A stretch of DNA of 64,000 nucleotides from Baylisascaris procyonis (lineage: Eukaryota; Nematoda; Chromadorea; Rhabditida; Ascarididae), in contig JAZARR010000197.1 of the NCBI GenBank assembly GCA_037389465.1, positions 4,078,501 through 4,142,500 on the forward strand. The letters run 5' to 3'. Position numbers and translations under genes: made by a program. Under the pieces are notes generated by a model. The model saw only the letters and a program-made list of their open reading frames with translations, searched no databases and had not been told where the DNA came from. This document shows, piece by piece, positions 1-13,038 of this stretch (positions within the stretch are counted from its first letter, which is position 1; every line of letters starts with the position of its first letter).

Positions 1-215
1 AAATTCAGTTGATCTGAATTATATAATGGTAATCCCACCACTTCACCCCAGCCATGAATAACCACCTAACGGAGTTTGTGGAGCCTCACATTTTTGGCGA
101 ATCCAACTCTATTTCTCGACGCGTCGGAATCCGGTAAGCCAGCCTAATAAACTAACGCTAAAGCCGGCCTAAACTTCTTTTTTTAAATAAAAAACTAACG
201 AAAATTTTTGAAAAC

Positions 216-3200
216 TCATTGAAGAAAAGAATATGAGAGAAGAAAACTGCAAAGAATAATAGAAAAAAATATACAAAAACATTTCATTCGTAGAATTTGA
301 CGTTTTTTGAGGAAGTTTTGAGTGGTCATAGTCAAGACGATCTCATGGCAATAAGTCATATCATAGAGGAAGTAATCAATCAAAAAAATCACTGCAAATA
401 TTCTTGCATCTGGTAGTAACTAAAACTTAGCTTGTTGCCACATTACTAAACAGACATTTGCGCCATATTTATTCCAGTAAATGCAACTTCCACGCTAGGT
501 AACTGTCTCACTACTCGTATCACTTCTTCCACATTTTCAAATGTTTGGTATTTGCAATGAGCATTCATCCAATCAGCTATCCTTCAGTTGTTATGCTAAG
601 CAATTTGCATATTTAGCCAGATCTTGTCCCCCCCCCCCCCCCCCCACAGTCAATCATGGCAATACAACAATTTATATTCTTCCCGCCAAAGCGAATCGGT
701 GTAGATCAACTCTGATAGAAAACATCTCCCTATTTTTATAGAACAATGCAATAACTGCATTTTTTGCTACAGTTAACGATGTCCGATCGTTCACTTTGTT
801 AATAAAACCAACAGTAAATGAAGATCAAACAATGAACAATTAAATATTCCATTGCGCAATATTCTATAAATTTTGATAGATGACAATAATAGGAAAACAA
901 GGCATAAACATACCTTAGCAGCACAATAAGCCGCTAAATATGGGAATGGTCTATAGCTGAGAATTGACGACATCACAACGATTTGCCCACCACCGTTTCG
1001 TTCCATTGGCGGCAATACCATCGATAGAAACTAGAAATTGCAATCATATAAGCAATTCTATTTGAATTTAATGAAGTGAAAACTTGATTCGTTAATTGAT
1101 TATTTAAAATTATATTATAATCGATGATCCTCAATTATGTTGAAGAACAAAGTTGGTAGTGACTAATGAGTTCATAAATAAAATCTATAATTTACCCAAA
1201 TGTTCAAAATTTCCCCTCCTGTCCTTCAGCCAGATGGAACCTATAATTTCAGCCCAACAGAATCTACAACTTTTTGCAGTAATATCTGCATCAAAAATTA
1301 AAGGAACCTTTTATTTTTATTTTTTTATTAATTTATTATGAACCATTAATTGTGAATGAAATAAAATGATAGCTGCTTATTATACTCATCCCTAGACAGT
1401 ATCCGGTTAAAGGCACATTGCAAAACTGTCTAGATATTTGAAGGTAAAGAGATTTCATTTGAATGTCAATCAAAATAAATCTAAGCTTCAGAAGGCATTA
1501 TTCTTGAACGATTCGAACAACAACATTATCAAAACACATCTTCAGAAGTGGAGTTTCAAAGGAGTCAAAAAATACATCTTTAGAAGTGGAGTTTCAAAGG
1601 AGTCAAAAATACCTCAGCGGATCCCATAGCGTTGATTTTCAGGATACTCCGATCAGCTTCTGGATTATCACCATATCGCTCCATCAATTCACGACCCACT
1701 CCAACACTATTTACTGTAATACATACAGTATTCTTTTCCAGCAAGCATCAATGCACAAAGCCAACAACTCCCAGTTTTTCTCTCAATATAAATAAATTTT
1801 TTAATCGTTCAAATTCATATCTCATCTCCGTTACTATCGTTGAGAAATTACCGTATAAGTTGGAATAAAAACACTGGAGGTCTTCGAATTTCCAAAACTA
1901 CTAAAAAACGATATGCTCAAAGATGGGACTATTAAGGAATGGACAAGTTTTGCAACAAAAAACGATGGAGCCTAATGATATCAGAAATATTTCACATACA
2001 TAAAAACATGAAAATAAATCATTTAAAGGAGGATTTTATGATAGAAGAAGGAAATATTATTATTGATAAAGAAGTTTTACTGAAAGCTATTCTTTTCTTG
2101 AAAATTCTGAGAAGGGGTCTTCAGAGATGAGAGCTAATTAAAAAGCAGGGGTTTTATTAAGAGTGTTACGGTACCACTTCTCAAATCTCGCTTAATCTTG
2201 TGCTAAAAGTGCCATGCTTTCAGATTCCTAAAAGAGAGTAAACAAATGAGCAAGGCAAAATCAGTGCTTCCTGACCTCGACCTTTTAGCCCCTTAGAAGG
2301 TATGCTGAGAAAATGTCACAGTGTCAAATTTTGGGTCTGCATCTTAATGGTTCTAATCTGTGTTAAGTGATAACTTATATCGTTTGCAATTATTGCAGTA
2401 ATAATTATAGGTATTTTTAATTCAGAGCCGGAAATAAAATGAATATTTTTAATTACGGGCCGGAAATAAAATAGTATGAATAATATAAAAGAATTTCATA
2501 CCAACAAATCCGATATCGATTTTATTGAGATGATCTCTTAATGCTTCATAATCATCATCAGAAAAATCGAAGAGATAAGTTTGAACATTTGCACCGAAAT
2601 TCATCTCTGAAATAAAAAAATAAAAATGTAACCTCAATTCGAGTTGACATTATAATCGATTTTCTATTTAAAAAATAATTTAAAAGATGAGAAAAAAGGA
2701 AAGAAAAATGGGAAAAAAAATAAAAAATTTTTACGAAAACAAGGTCAGCAATTACGATTTTCAGTTCATCGACTGCAAATGAGAGATTGCATATTTAAAA
2801 AATGGCCGAAATGAAGGAATGACATTGTTTATCAATGTGAATGCCATAGAATATGAATGGACTGTTTGAGTGTCCTAATTAAGTGCATATGAGAAAATGA
2901 TACAATTGAAAGCGTCTTTAAACTAAAACAAATAAAAATACGCCGGAAATGGCATGTGAAATAAATAAGAATTGGGGATTCAGATTCTTATTTTAGGAGC
3001 AAACTACCGCTCCGCTTATAATGGTGGGGGGGGGGGAAGGGGGAAGGAGGGAGAGGGTGAGGGCGGGGTGGAGAGAGGAAAGGCACGGGAGGTCTCACTC
3101 CTCTTCCACACCCCTCTCCCTCCTCGCATTATGCAAGGTCTAATATATGTCAGATAGGTGGCATATATGGATAGTCATATGTTACAAAGATGGATGATGG

Positions 3201-5010
3201 TCATTTCTGCATAGGCCAAAGATTACAAAAAAAGAAAAAAGTACTCAATTGACTATTAAAAATCAATGAGTAATGCGTCTCCCTTCCTCCTTATCGGTCC
3301 AGAAATGCTTCCTCAGTAAAATTGCTAATGGGGACCAAAGAAGGGGCATCATTAGGAGAGACCAGGATTGTAGCCTGGCATATAATTGAAATTACTGGAA
3401 TAAAACAGTCCCGGAATAAAACAAAGAAGGCAATGAAAAATATATCATTTCAAATATATTCTGTTCAACAGTTTTCATTCTTTTTAATCACACATAATTC
3501 ATCGTTTATAGTTCTACTATTGGTTTAAAAAATTTCTCTCCATCTATCGGTCACCATCCCTTCATCATTAAATTTAAACCCTTCCTCCATCCAATTCACC
3601 CAATTAAGCTAGTTTTAGGATATGTCAATTAACAATTAAAAATGCTGACCATGTTGACCATAACCAGCAAATATTGACCATTGGAAGGCGATCGCCAAAA
3701 TAAGAAAAAAAAATGGAAAAAATTTTCCGTAATTGCTTCATAAGAAGATTGCAGAAAATCCCTACTTTGAACTTATTCGCGAGAATTCACTTCATAAAAA
3801 ACATTGAAAACCCTAAACGCTATATTCATTTAGCATTTTTGAAGCATTCGAATGCTTCCGCTTCAAATGTTGCTAAAAATAGCATCGATCGGTGTTGAAA
3901 CTTAATACCGGTTGGATCAAAAAAAGGATTATCTAGAAAATCCCTACACTTTCCATACCCCTCCTTCCTTCCTATAACTTGATCCCAAGGAAGGAAAATG
4001 AATAGGAACGCCAGATATAATAATAATATTTTTTGCCATTCAAGTATTCATCTGCCGTTGCAAATCCTCAAATTGCAAACAAACCTAACGATGCTTTCAC
4101 ATCGCTCAATTTTGTCGGATTACGTCCGATGAGCACAAATTTTCGAAGACCTCGTTTCGCCAACTCAATCATATACGCTTTACCAATACCATCCGTACCA
4201 CCAGTTACAACTAAAAAAAAGAGAGGATACAATTAATTATAATCTATAGCATCGTTGAGCAATGTTTATACATTTTTTTTTCTAGCGGTACTTAACACTT
4301 TCAGCTCAGAATGAAAGAAATTTTTTAAACGTTATTTAACATTTCAAGTAGTAATTCACCGTACCATCGAAAAACTTATTTATCAAACGTAATTGATAAA
4401 TAATTGAGAGTTTAGCGAACAAGACATCCATTACGATAGTCACTAATAAAACAAGTTTTAATGGGAATTATAATTGCTATACCAAATCAAATATTTAAAA
4501 AAAAAAAAAACTCTCAATTACCGTACACCGAATTAGGAAATATCATCAATACGAAAATTACGGTAAACAATTACAATTATTTACCGTTACTATTAATCTG
4601 CAGACAATTGCTCAGAATCAGGCATTTCTAATCTCACGTTCATCGACGATATTTTACTGTCCGATAGGAATCTTTCAAGTCAACATAAATGATCAAAGAA
4701 AAGCGCCTCGTAAAAAACCATTCAATTTTAGATTTAAAAATAAGAGCAACTCAATTAATACCGTAGGTGCCATAACAACTGTTGCAGCATATTCAACAAA
4801 TATTGATAAAAATTCAAGGTGTGATCTAAATTAAAGTCAATTTCAAGCCAATTTACCTGTCCATCTGCCTTTGTATTTATGCAAATTCGGCTCATAGAAC
4901 ATCGGTGCAATCCAATAGATGAAAATAGCACGTATTAGAGCAAGCAGTGTTCGAGTTAATCGATACGCAACATAAACACCAAGCAACCACCATAGCCATC
5001 CAGTGAGCAT
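216..5010 (-). CDS. Short-chain dehydrogenase/reductase, 17-beta-HSD12 / LET-767 / STDH-like; 3' end unresolved
   Basis: Likely an ER-membrane NAD(P)H-dependent reductase of very-long-chain 3-ketoacyl-CoA or steroids. Exons that join in phase (minus strand, transcription order) are 4857-5010, 4085-4210, 2502-2606, 1613-1713 and 914-1030, giving 201 residues. Exon 1 encodes a hydrophobic N-terminal anchor ([20 protein letters not shown]). Exon 2 carries the cofactor motif TGGTDGIG (TGxxxGIG). Exon 4 has VNSVG where the family has NNVG or similar, then KINAMG with the tetrad Asn. Exon 5 has the catalytic Ser (VVMSS) and YCAAK (YxxxK). ATG 5010 is chosen because it precedes the anchor at the usual distance. 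Below 900 the match continues only in pieces: an [13 protein letters not shown] stretch (about 672-709), a block ending [12 protein letters not shown] (446 to about 580), and LLPDARIF onward to a stop at 216. These match the family C-terminus in order, but the phase does not close and the P..VATxM segment is missing. It may be a pseudogene, may have missed exons, or may contain sequence errors. No substrate specificity can be assigned. Confidence 0.75.
628..645. repeat. Homopolymer C run
   Basis: An 18-base C run (G on the gene strand) sits inside the unresolved 3' end of the dehydrogenase gene. Such runs are prone to length errors and to real slippage. Confidence 0.9.
3024..3101. repeat. Purine-rich G-block
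   Basis: A plus-strand purine block with several runs of three or more G, able in principle to form a G-quadruplex or triplex. It lies in the dehydrogenase intron between 2606 and 4085. Confidence 0.7.
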
Positions 5011-5174
5011 CGTCGACGCTCCCAGTAGTTGCCTTCATTTAAAGTAATAGGTATATTAAGCTTGTATTCAAAGCATAAGTTACAGTATCATCGATGACAT
5101 TAGATTACCGTACGATCGATGAAATATGTGTCAGGTAGATTTTAAAAAGATATGATCTACTTTTTCTGAGACTA

Positions 5175-5551
5175 AGATCGGCAAGAAGGAGCAAAACGAT
5201 GTAACGGTTGGATCAACGATTGTGCGACCTGATCGGAGAAGGATTGAAAAGAAGGTTGAGTGAAGTCAATAAAAAGTGGAGCCAAACTGGAGTCAATAAA
5301 AACGTTGGATCTACGATAGAATCCAAGTCAACTTTCGGTTCCATGCAAGACATTAAAAGAAGTAATCGACAAACAAGCGAAATTCATGTGAATATATTAC
5401 GAAAATTAGTTGAAATGCGAAGCGGAAAATGAAAAAAAAAAGTAAAAGGGGGGTTTTTTTAATTTCTAGATGACTTAATTGCTTCCACTGGTCGAAATGG
5501 AACGGGTGAGGAATTTCAAGGACATATTTACGACTTAAAAATTGCGAATTG
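5175..5551 (+). other. Plus-strand coding-like stretch, possible exons of an unidentified gene
   Basis: Immediately upstream of, and divergent from, the dehydrogenase. An open frame at 5208-5429 (no ATG start) reads RLCDLIGEGLKRRLSEVNKK and onward. A second open stretch follows a strong acceptor-like sequence (TTTTTTTAATTTCTAG, ending about 5469) and reads DLIASTGRNGTGEEFQGHIY then DLKIAN and stop. The second piece loosely resembles the end of a laminin-G/concanavalin-like domain (F.G.I.DL.I). No donor closes the phase between the two, so no gene model is proposed. It may be a decayed gene or chance. Confidence 0.2.
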
Positions 5552-6039
5552 AAAAATTCAAATAATAGAGACGAATGTGAAAAAAAAAAAATTGTCACAC
5601 CTATCTATGGTGTTAGTTGGAAATTCTTTTTCAATGAAAAATTTGAAAATATCGTTTTAATCAAAATTGTTTAATGTATGATTTTGTGGAGAAATTCAAA
5701 TGCGATAGCGAAATCAATTTCGATATCAATTCTAATGACATAAAAAAAGAACATAGATGGATGAGTAAAAATCGCCAACTTTATAATTTGCATATTCAAA
5801 TTTCTTATTTGTAAAATCTAAAGTCAACTCTACAAAAAGACGTAAAAATTTTTAATGAATTTTATTTCTTTTCTTCTGCATTTTTTTGGTAAATGGGCAA
5901 ATTTTACAAAGAAAAAAAAAACGTTTTCTTATGGAAGTCAAACTACGAAGCATCGATAACGAGAAAAATATAAGAAATCATAAAATGGAGCAATCATGAA
6001 TAGGAAACTGGATTCTATAATCTAAAATGCTATAAATCT

Positions 6040-6061
6040 TGTACTATATTAATATAGTACA
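6040..6061. repeat. Perfect 22-bp palindrome
   Basis: The sequence is identical to its own reverse complement over 22 bases (half-site TGTACTATATT). It has no spacer, so it could extrude a small cruciform or bind a dimeric factor. It lies about 370 bp left of the long hairpin. Confidence 0.85.
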
Positions 6062-6429
6062 TCGATATTATTTTAAAAGAAATTTATTTCAATGATAATA
6101 AATCCAAAATAATTATCCACAAAATTTTTTATTCATAAAATATTCAAATTTTCATAAAATAAAAAAAAATTCATAAATGTTCAAATTTTTTAATTTGCAT
6201 TGAAAGAAAAACATTTTTAATGAAGAAAAAGTTTCATAAAAAATAATTACGAAATTTCAGAAAAAAGAAATTTTTGTATAAATAAAAATCAAATAAACCA
6301 ATCGGTTTTCAGCAAATAGCGATGGATTTGCCTTCGACGCTTTCACACAAAATATAACAGAATATGCATGGATGTGATGTTTTCTACGATAACGCATGCT
6401 TTTTAGTGAATGACAGAAATATCGGAAAC

Positions 6430-6496
6430 ATACACCTTGCAGACACTTTATACCGTATTCTCGTTGAATACAGTATAAAGTGTCTGCAAGGTGTAT
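6430..6496. repeat. Long near-perfect inverted repeat (hairpin)
   Basis: Arms 6430-6453 and 6473-6496 are perfect 24-nt reverse complements. Inside them, after one mismatch (6454/6472), six more pairs (6455-6460 with 6466-6471) close on a 5-nt loop. The transcript of either strand could fold into a 30-bp stem of precursor-microRNA size. No transposon ends are visible around it. Confidence 0.9.
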
Positions 6497-7604
6497 ATGA
6501 CAATAAACCACCATCGAAATATCCGTTGGATGGTTTAAATTCTACCATTATTCTACCGGAAATAGCAAAAATAACAGCACTAATAACCTAACATTACATT
6601 AACAGTACCTTGTAATACTGATTCCTCAGGAACTACAGTACTAATATCCCATAAAAGAGTGAATATTATCTTATAACATATAAAATCAATTAAAAATTCA
6701 AAAAAACATTAATGTTTTTCCTGCAGAATTGAACTCGTTGAGACAGCTCTCAGTAGAAATATCCACCTAGTGAGTGATGAAAATCCCTATTCGCTTTTCA
6801 AGGATGTCGACTCTTAAAGGATTTTTATTTTTAAGACGACAAATTCGAGCACATGCTATTAGTGATTCTCAAAACGACCTTACAACATCGATGGGAAGTC
6901 ATCCCTATAACTTCCTTGACTATCAATAATTCAAGAAAGACAAGACACTCAAATACTTCAAACTTTCTTCGATACTCCTAGATCCCTTCTCCCCTCTCCC
7001 AACCTCCCAACCCTCATCCCAGTCCTCCTTTGACAGATGATACTAAAATAGATAAAATTTCTTCATATTACATTCATATAATATAAAATACTTTAGTACC
7101 AATCAATTCTCTAATTTAATTCAATGGAAAAAAAACAAATAAAATCACAATATAAATCAATCCTTTAAACTGTAACACCGTTCTATAGATAAATAATCTA
7201 TAGTGTTTATCAATGATAATAAAAATTGAACAACTCTTTCTGCTATCATTGATATATTCGCGAATTGAATAACGCGGGTTCGAATCTCACCTAAGAAAAA
7301 AAATTTTATTCATCATCAAGTAATACTTAACATTCCAATACTATTTAAAGCCCATATAATAAATAGAAATAAATGTTGCTTTTATGAAGCGGGAGGAAGA
7401 GGCGGTGATAAAATATTCCATGAAATGGGCGAATGGAAAAAAGTCCATCCTATTTTGAAGTGAAAAATGAGAGAGAGAAAAAAGATTCAGTGAAATAATT
7501 CTAAAAATGGAATATCAAACCATAGAATTTTCCACGGAAAAAATCGCCGTATGGAAAATGATTATTTTTGAAAACTGAATAAATATTTAAAAATATTTTC
7601 AACA

Positions 7605-7607
<3 letters not shown>

Positions 7608-7689
<82 letters not shown>
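7608..7689. repeat. (TA)n microsatellite
   Basis: Uninterrupted TA dinucleotide array of about 40 units. Confidence 0.97.
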
Positions 7690-7694
<5 letters not shown>

Positions 7695-8081
7695 AAGGCT
7701 AAAAATATATTATATACACAGTACATAAATAGAGACTTTACCAATTATAATAATGGAGCAGAAAATAATTCATATATAATAAAAATTTATATTTAAATAA
7801 TCTACCAATAACGAAATCCACCAAATGCAAATTTAAAAAATAATTTCAAGCAAGCAAATAGTCAAATATTTAACAACGAAATCATTGATTTCAATGAAAT
7901 AATTAGACAACAACATAAATATTTCGAGATGGAGGGGGGGGGGAGAGGAAGTGGGTTATTACGGGGACGGGGGATGGCCGTATCGATGATGTGATCGAGG
8001 TGAATCTAATGTGCGCTAAATATTATATGCAAATCGCTAACACGTTACAACGATTAATATTTGTGCATTTCCTATCTAAAC

Positions 8082-8109
8082 ATAAATAAATAAATAAATA
8101 AATAAATAA
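8082..8109. repeat. (TAAA)n microsatellite
   Basis: Short tetranucleotide array of the same type as the larger ones at 10845-10996 and 22882-22947. Confidence 0.9.
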
Positions 8110-8325
8110 TGCTTTTTCTTGTAATGAATTGATTTCAAATAAAGCATTTAGCGGATTATTAGGTCAATCTAATTAAAAAATACGACGGGGTCGAGAAGTA
8201 ATACCGATCCCCCTTTCAAGCACCTCTCCAATCAATAATGCCAATAAATGACAGATTAAATGTCTATGTTAAAGTTCCATATCCTCGAAAATCGAATTAT
8301 GTCAATTCTGAGTATTCATTAATAT

Positions 8326-8416
8326 TGGGGGGAGAGAAAGAAAAGAAAAATGGGAGAGAAGGGGGGAGGGAGGGGGTGGGGGAGGGAGGAGGGGGGGGGG
8401 AAGAAGGAAGATGGGA
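8326..8416. repeat. Purine-rich G-block
   Basis: A long GGGAGGGA-type purine tract on the plus strand. A similar block follows at 8781-8822. Confidence 0.75.
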
Positions 8417-9779
8417 TATATGGGACGTAAAGCTATGACTTAGAGATGCTGTCAAATCTTGACTCGACCCCCTCAAAAATCGAATCCCATTGATTTCACC
8501 GCATTGAGAGTATCTGCTTATCTTTATTCAATAGTCCTGTCTATTTCAAAGAGAGCCAATACGACATAGGTCATTTAGGATAGGGGGTGATATACGAAAT
8601 TAAGAAGCAATCATAGTGACCTCACCATCTCATAAAGTCAGAAAAAATTCAAACATCTGAAAAGATGAATTTTTTTTAACTGAAATTTTTTAAATCCTCA
8701 AAAACGTCCCCAAAATGCAAAATTTTCTGTGGTTCTACTAAAGCTAAACCGTAAAATCCTCTATCAGTTTCCATTATCAGGTGGGGAGGGAGGGAGAGAG
8801 GGGAGGAGGGGGGGGGGAGGGAGACCGACATGTCTCCGAGTACCAAAATTAGACAAGCAAATCTATTCCTAACACTCTACGATGTGCTGCTTTTTTATCG
8901 CAATATATAAACCAATTGTGGTGATAGTTTATATTGCACATAAAACTTCTAAATAATATCAAATGCCAAAAAAATATTGCATTTACAAATAATTTTTGAA
9001 AATATTTTCAATATTTTCGCAATTTAGATTTTGAAAAATTTTTCTGAACGCTATTGAATTGACGATAAAATTCTGGGATTAGAGGAGGGAAAATGGGAGA
9101 TGCAAGCCATGATCAATGTTTTACTTCAATGATCAAATCACAGTGCAATAAAATAATAAATGTGCTTAGTGCAATAAGCTTTAAATGAGAATAGGTGGTA
9201 TTTCCACATAGAAATGCACTCTACTATGACGGAGGGCATGTTACAATTTCAAATCGCATCTTTTAATTTCTTACATATAAACTTTAATGAGTATCGAAAT
9301 TCTTAAAAGTTCCAATTTAAAATATTTTTTAAAGATCAAAAAAATTTGCAAAAAAAGGTCATCAATTCGCTATCAACTAGTTCGCATCAATGATATTACA
9401 TCACCAAATTCACCGATAATAATCTCATATAAGCGAATCGTGTGAGCGTTTTTATATGTGATTGCTCAACGATATACTCAACAATATAAAATCGAGACAA
9501 AACATTCCTCTCGTCAACCCAAACTATTGTCACCTAAAAAATTTCCTTAACGAAGATTAGTCGCCTCATCGTTAAAACGGACGTTCCTCATGAGTTAGCA
9601 AAAAATTGAAAAGAAAAATTACTAATTTATGCAAATTTATTTAAATTCTTTAATTAAACTCTACGCGTCTTTATGCAAATCGATGGATCATTTTGAAATG
9701 AGAATAGATATTTGATACGATAATCTAATATGAAACCGTATATCAAGACTAGAACACAGTATTAGAAGTCCCTATACCA

Positions 9780-9992
9780 TTGAAATATAAGATTAGGGTA
9801 GAATTTAGCTGTCAATCCGCCATAGCATATGCGCTTTTATTTAGATTCTTAGTAAATTATGAAGAAAATATTAGATCGTTGCGCGACGATCAAATATTAT
9901 TGCGCGATCGCTGTACTATTCGAATAGCACAAAATCAAGTATTACATCGTAATTCCAATAACCAGCCGGAGTCGAAAACAAGAAACGATTGA
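9780..9992 (+). other. Unassigned small open reading frame
   Basis: A 70-codon plus-strand frame (non-ATG start) has a hydrophobic beginning followed by a charged tail (NYEENIRSLRDDQILLRDR). It could be the last exon of a membrane protein such as a chemoreceptor, but no flanking exons or family motifs were found. It is listed only as one of the few frames in this gene-poor interval with balanced composition. Confidence 0.12.
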
Positions 9993-10844
9993 AGCAGTCA
10001 CCCATACGGTACCTTTATACGTGTTTCGATCATGGAAAAACAAGAATAAATGCCCGATACACTATCGCAAATATTTCAAAGCAATACTCATCTAGTATTA
10101 AATCTAAAATACTATCAAATACGATTTCATGATGTGAAATCGAATAAACATTGCTATTGACTTATAAAAATAATGGCAATAAACGTGCGATACTCTTCAA
10201 AAGTAATGGTCATATCCGTTTCGGCGAGATAGAGCCTAAAACTACTGAGAAGATGTGAACCTACTTAATTCAATTCTCTTACAAGTTCCACACTGCTCTT
10301 CGTCACTATGAATTCCTTCCAGGCATCAATTCAACTGGAATCGATAAATCAACCTCCTCATATTTTTTGGGATGAATACAATTAAAGTGGATAATGAATT
10401 ATAAAATCATGAATAAATCATTGCTTAGATTTCTTCCACGAAGAAAATAGCGAACGCGATTTCAGTCACAAAAAAAAAAAACAGCGAAAACGATTGCGTC
10501 AACAAAATCAGAGCACTCTTTATAAACTTTATGAATAGCACTTCCAACGAATAGGCATCAAATGAAAAGAAATAACTTAGAATATTTGGTTACTCTTATA
10601 TATCCCATAAGGTATGATAGATTTAAAAAAGCATAACACTGTAAAAAATCGAAAAAAGCAACAACAAATGTTCATATTTTTAATTATCTCAATCAATACT
10701 AAAATTACAGAAAGAAATAATTAAATGCAAAAATATAGTAGATAAAAATGAATCCGCAAGGGGAAAAGAAATAAAACGGTACAATTTACGTGGGAGGAAT
10801 ATATATAAATTAATTAATTAATTAATTAACTAAACAAGTTAAAT

Positions 10845-10866
10845 AATAAATGAATAAATAAGTGAA

Positions 10867-10933
<67 letters not shown>

Positions 10934-10996
10934 AATAAGCAGATAGATAAATAAATAAAATAAATAAAATAAAATAAATAAATAAATAAATAAATA
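10845..10996. repeat. (TAAA)n microsatellite
   Basis: About 35 tetranucleotide units with scattered interruptions, preceded by a (TTAA)n run at 10806-10832. A minus-strand frame across it is repeat translation only. Confidence 0.95.
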
Positions 10997-13038
10997 TACA
11001 TATACAAAAATTTAAGTTCTGATGATCGCTTGATTGTAGAACAGCATCAATAATAAGACGGTGAATAAGAATGGAGAAGAAGGGTCTCCAATATACGATG
11101 AAATAGATGAGGGTTCATGAGATAAGAACCTCCCTTCCCCTTGCCCGCTTTTTGGGTCACGCCTTCTCTATAGGTCAGCCGTCCTATTTATGCAACCACT
11201 ATCGCATACGCATGCATACTTGCATATATTAACGTTGAACTATAATCTCTACACGAATATAATGCAAAAAAAAGGAGATACACATGCCTAATGAACTTCA
11301 ATCTCATGCAAAAATCGCAACATAACTAAATTTATTTAAAACGTTATTTATAAATAGCACAAATGTTAGAAATTGTAAGAATAACACAATACGAATAAGA
11401 ATAAAGAGGATTCTGAAGATCATTGAAGCTAAATTTCATTGCAAATAAATCAAACTTCATTTTACATAAAACATGCCATTTTGGATATTATTGTACTAAA
11501 TAGTAGCTCAACTCATTTTCATTAACCTACCGTATAAACCAAAATAAAGCCTCCTCCATAACTGAATCCATCCCAATTGCTTCTTTAAATCAAAAATTTT
11601 GCAAGAATTTTTGGAAATCAACCTAGTATACCAAATAGATTCACGTGAAATTATATAGCACAAAACTGAAAACGAAACATAATTGAAGTGTGAGTGCATT
11701 CACATACACCACTATCGCAACACGCAACCACTCACGACGTGTTTATGCAACCAATAGTTAGAATGCGCAACATACATACCAACGACAACCCTACTGAGAG
11801 ATCATTCATCGATGGTGATCATTAGTGATTTTAGGCACCGTTAGTGACTTTTTACCTGCCTATGATATATAAAAAGTGCATCGAAATTAGTTGGGAAAGG
11901 TGCAAAAGGTGAAGGAAGGGGAGGGAAGCAAAAGAGAGGGAAGAAGTAATAATCCGTCCTAAATGAGTATAAAAAATAGCACTATTTTACGAGTACGTCT
12001 CTTATAAATATCGCTGCAAAATTAGAAATAATTTCATTTGATCGTTGCATCATAGAGATTCCCATTTAAATTCCTGATCGGCTATAAATGAAACTTTCTG
12101 CACCGGAAATTCCGCTCAATTAGCAAGAGGTAAAACAATATAAGTAAATCAGAATATTTACTACAACCTATAAAAACATTTCAGGTTATTTTCTTGTCAA
12201 TGTCTTCGGCGGTTTTTTTTCTGAGAGTAGCAATTCATGTGGATAAACCTCACTAATTATATAAAATTCTCCTTAAATCTCATGCGATCACTTGTTTTAT
12301 TGAAAAATATACTTGAAATCTTATAAGAAATTCTTTTTTTTTGCCGAATAAGGCTTCGAAAAAAAAAGACCACTATAGCCGTTTTGGAAAATATGTTCAC
12401 TAGATGACGATAAAATAACAATAAAATCGAAAGTATCTGCTTATAGGCATTTTAAATGTCAAAAAAGTGGGAAAGCACGCCACAATGAATGGCACAATAT
12501 GCGCTTTTGGATATCACTTATCGAAGCAATCATTTAAAAACAATCCACAAATTCAATAATGTTTTCATGTTTTAATTAACCTGTCCGCTAACACAAACCA
12601 TCCATTAAGAGTTCACTTTTTTATGATTCCAGTTAAATTGACAAGTGAAAAATGCGTGCAAAAATTTACGTTTTCAATGTCAATGAATCAGGATGAAATA
12701 TGCTAGATGACGTCATTTCATAGTGTATACTATATCCATCAAATTTCGCAACTCTATTTTCGATGGTTTCCATATCGATCAGACAAGCAGACAGACATCT
12801 GCAGACAATGTTCCAGACAGACACATACTCATACGTATAAATAGATATGGAGTTGCTTTGAAACGCTTTCACCAACTTATATACAAACGAGGCACAATAG
12901 AAAAAGAGAGAAAAAAGAAAAAAATCAATCGCAAAAAACTAAGAGAAAATATTACTGCTGGAATTGTTCATGATGGACACCCTCATTTGTCGAATCAAGT
13001 ATATCTTCTCTTCCTAGGTTATGATCACCCATAATAAG

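Larger units (their letters stand above)
5552..13038. other. Gene-poor intergenic stretch with simple repeats
   Basis: No exon could be supported here on either strand. The stretch holds a 22-bp palindrome at 6040-6061, the long hairpin at 6430-6496, a (TA)n array at 7608-7689, AAAT arrays at 8082-8109 and 10845-10996, purine-rich blocks at 8326-8416 and 8781-8822, and two small unassigned frames. Confidence 0.6.

Noticed and set aside
6257..6591. Overlapping plus and minus frames with similar HLADTLY and KCLQGV peptides
   Set aside because: The similarity comes from the inverted repeat at 6430-6496 being read on both strands, not from two related genes.
7276..7297. GGTTCGAATCT, resembling a tRNA B box
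   Set aside because: The T-stem pairs only partly, no A box lies at the right distance upstream, and no cloverleaf can be drawn. A lone B-box-like string is expected by chance.
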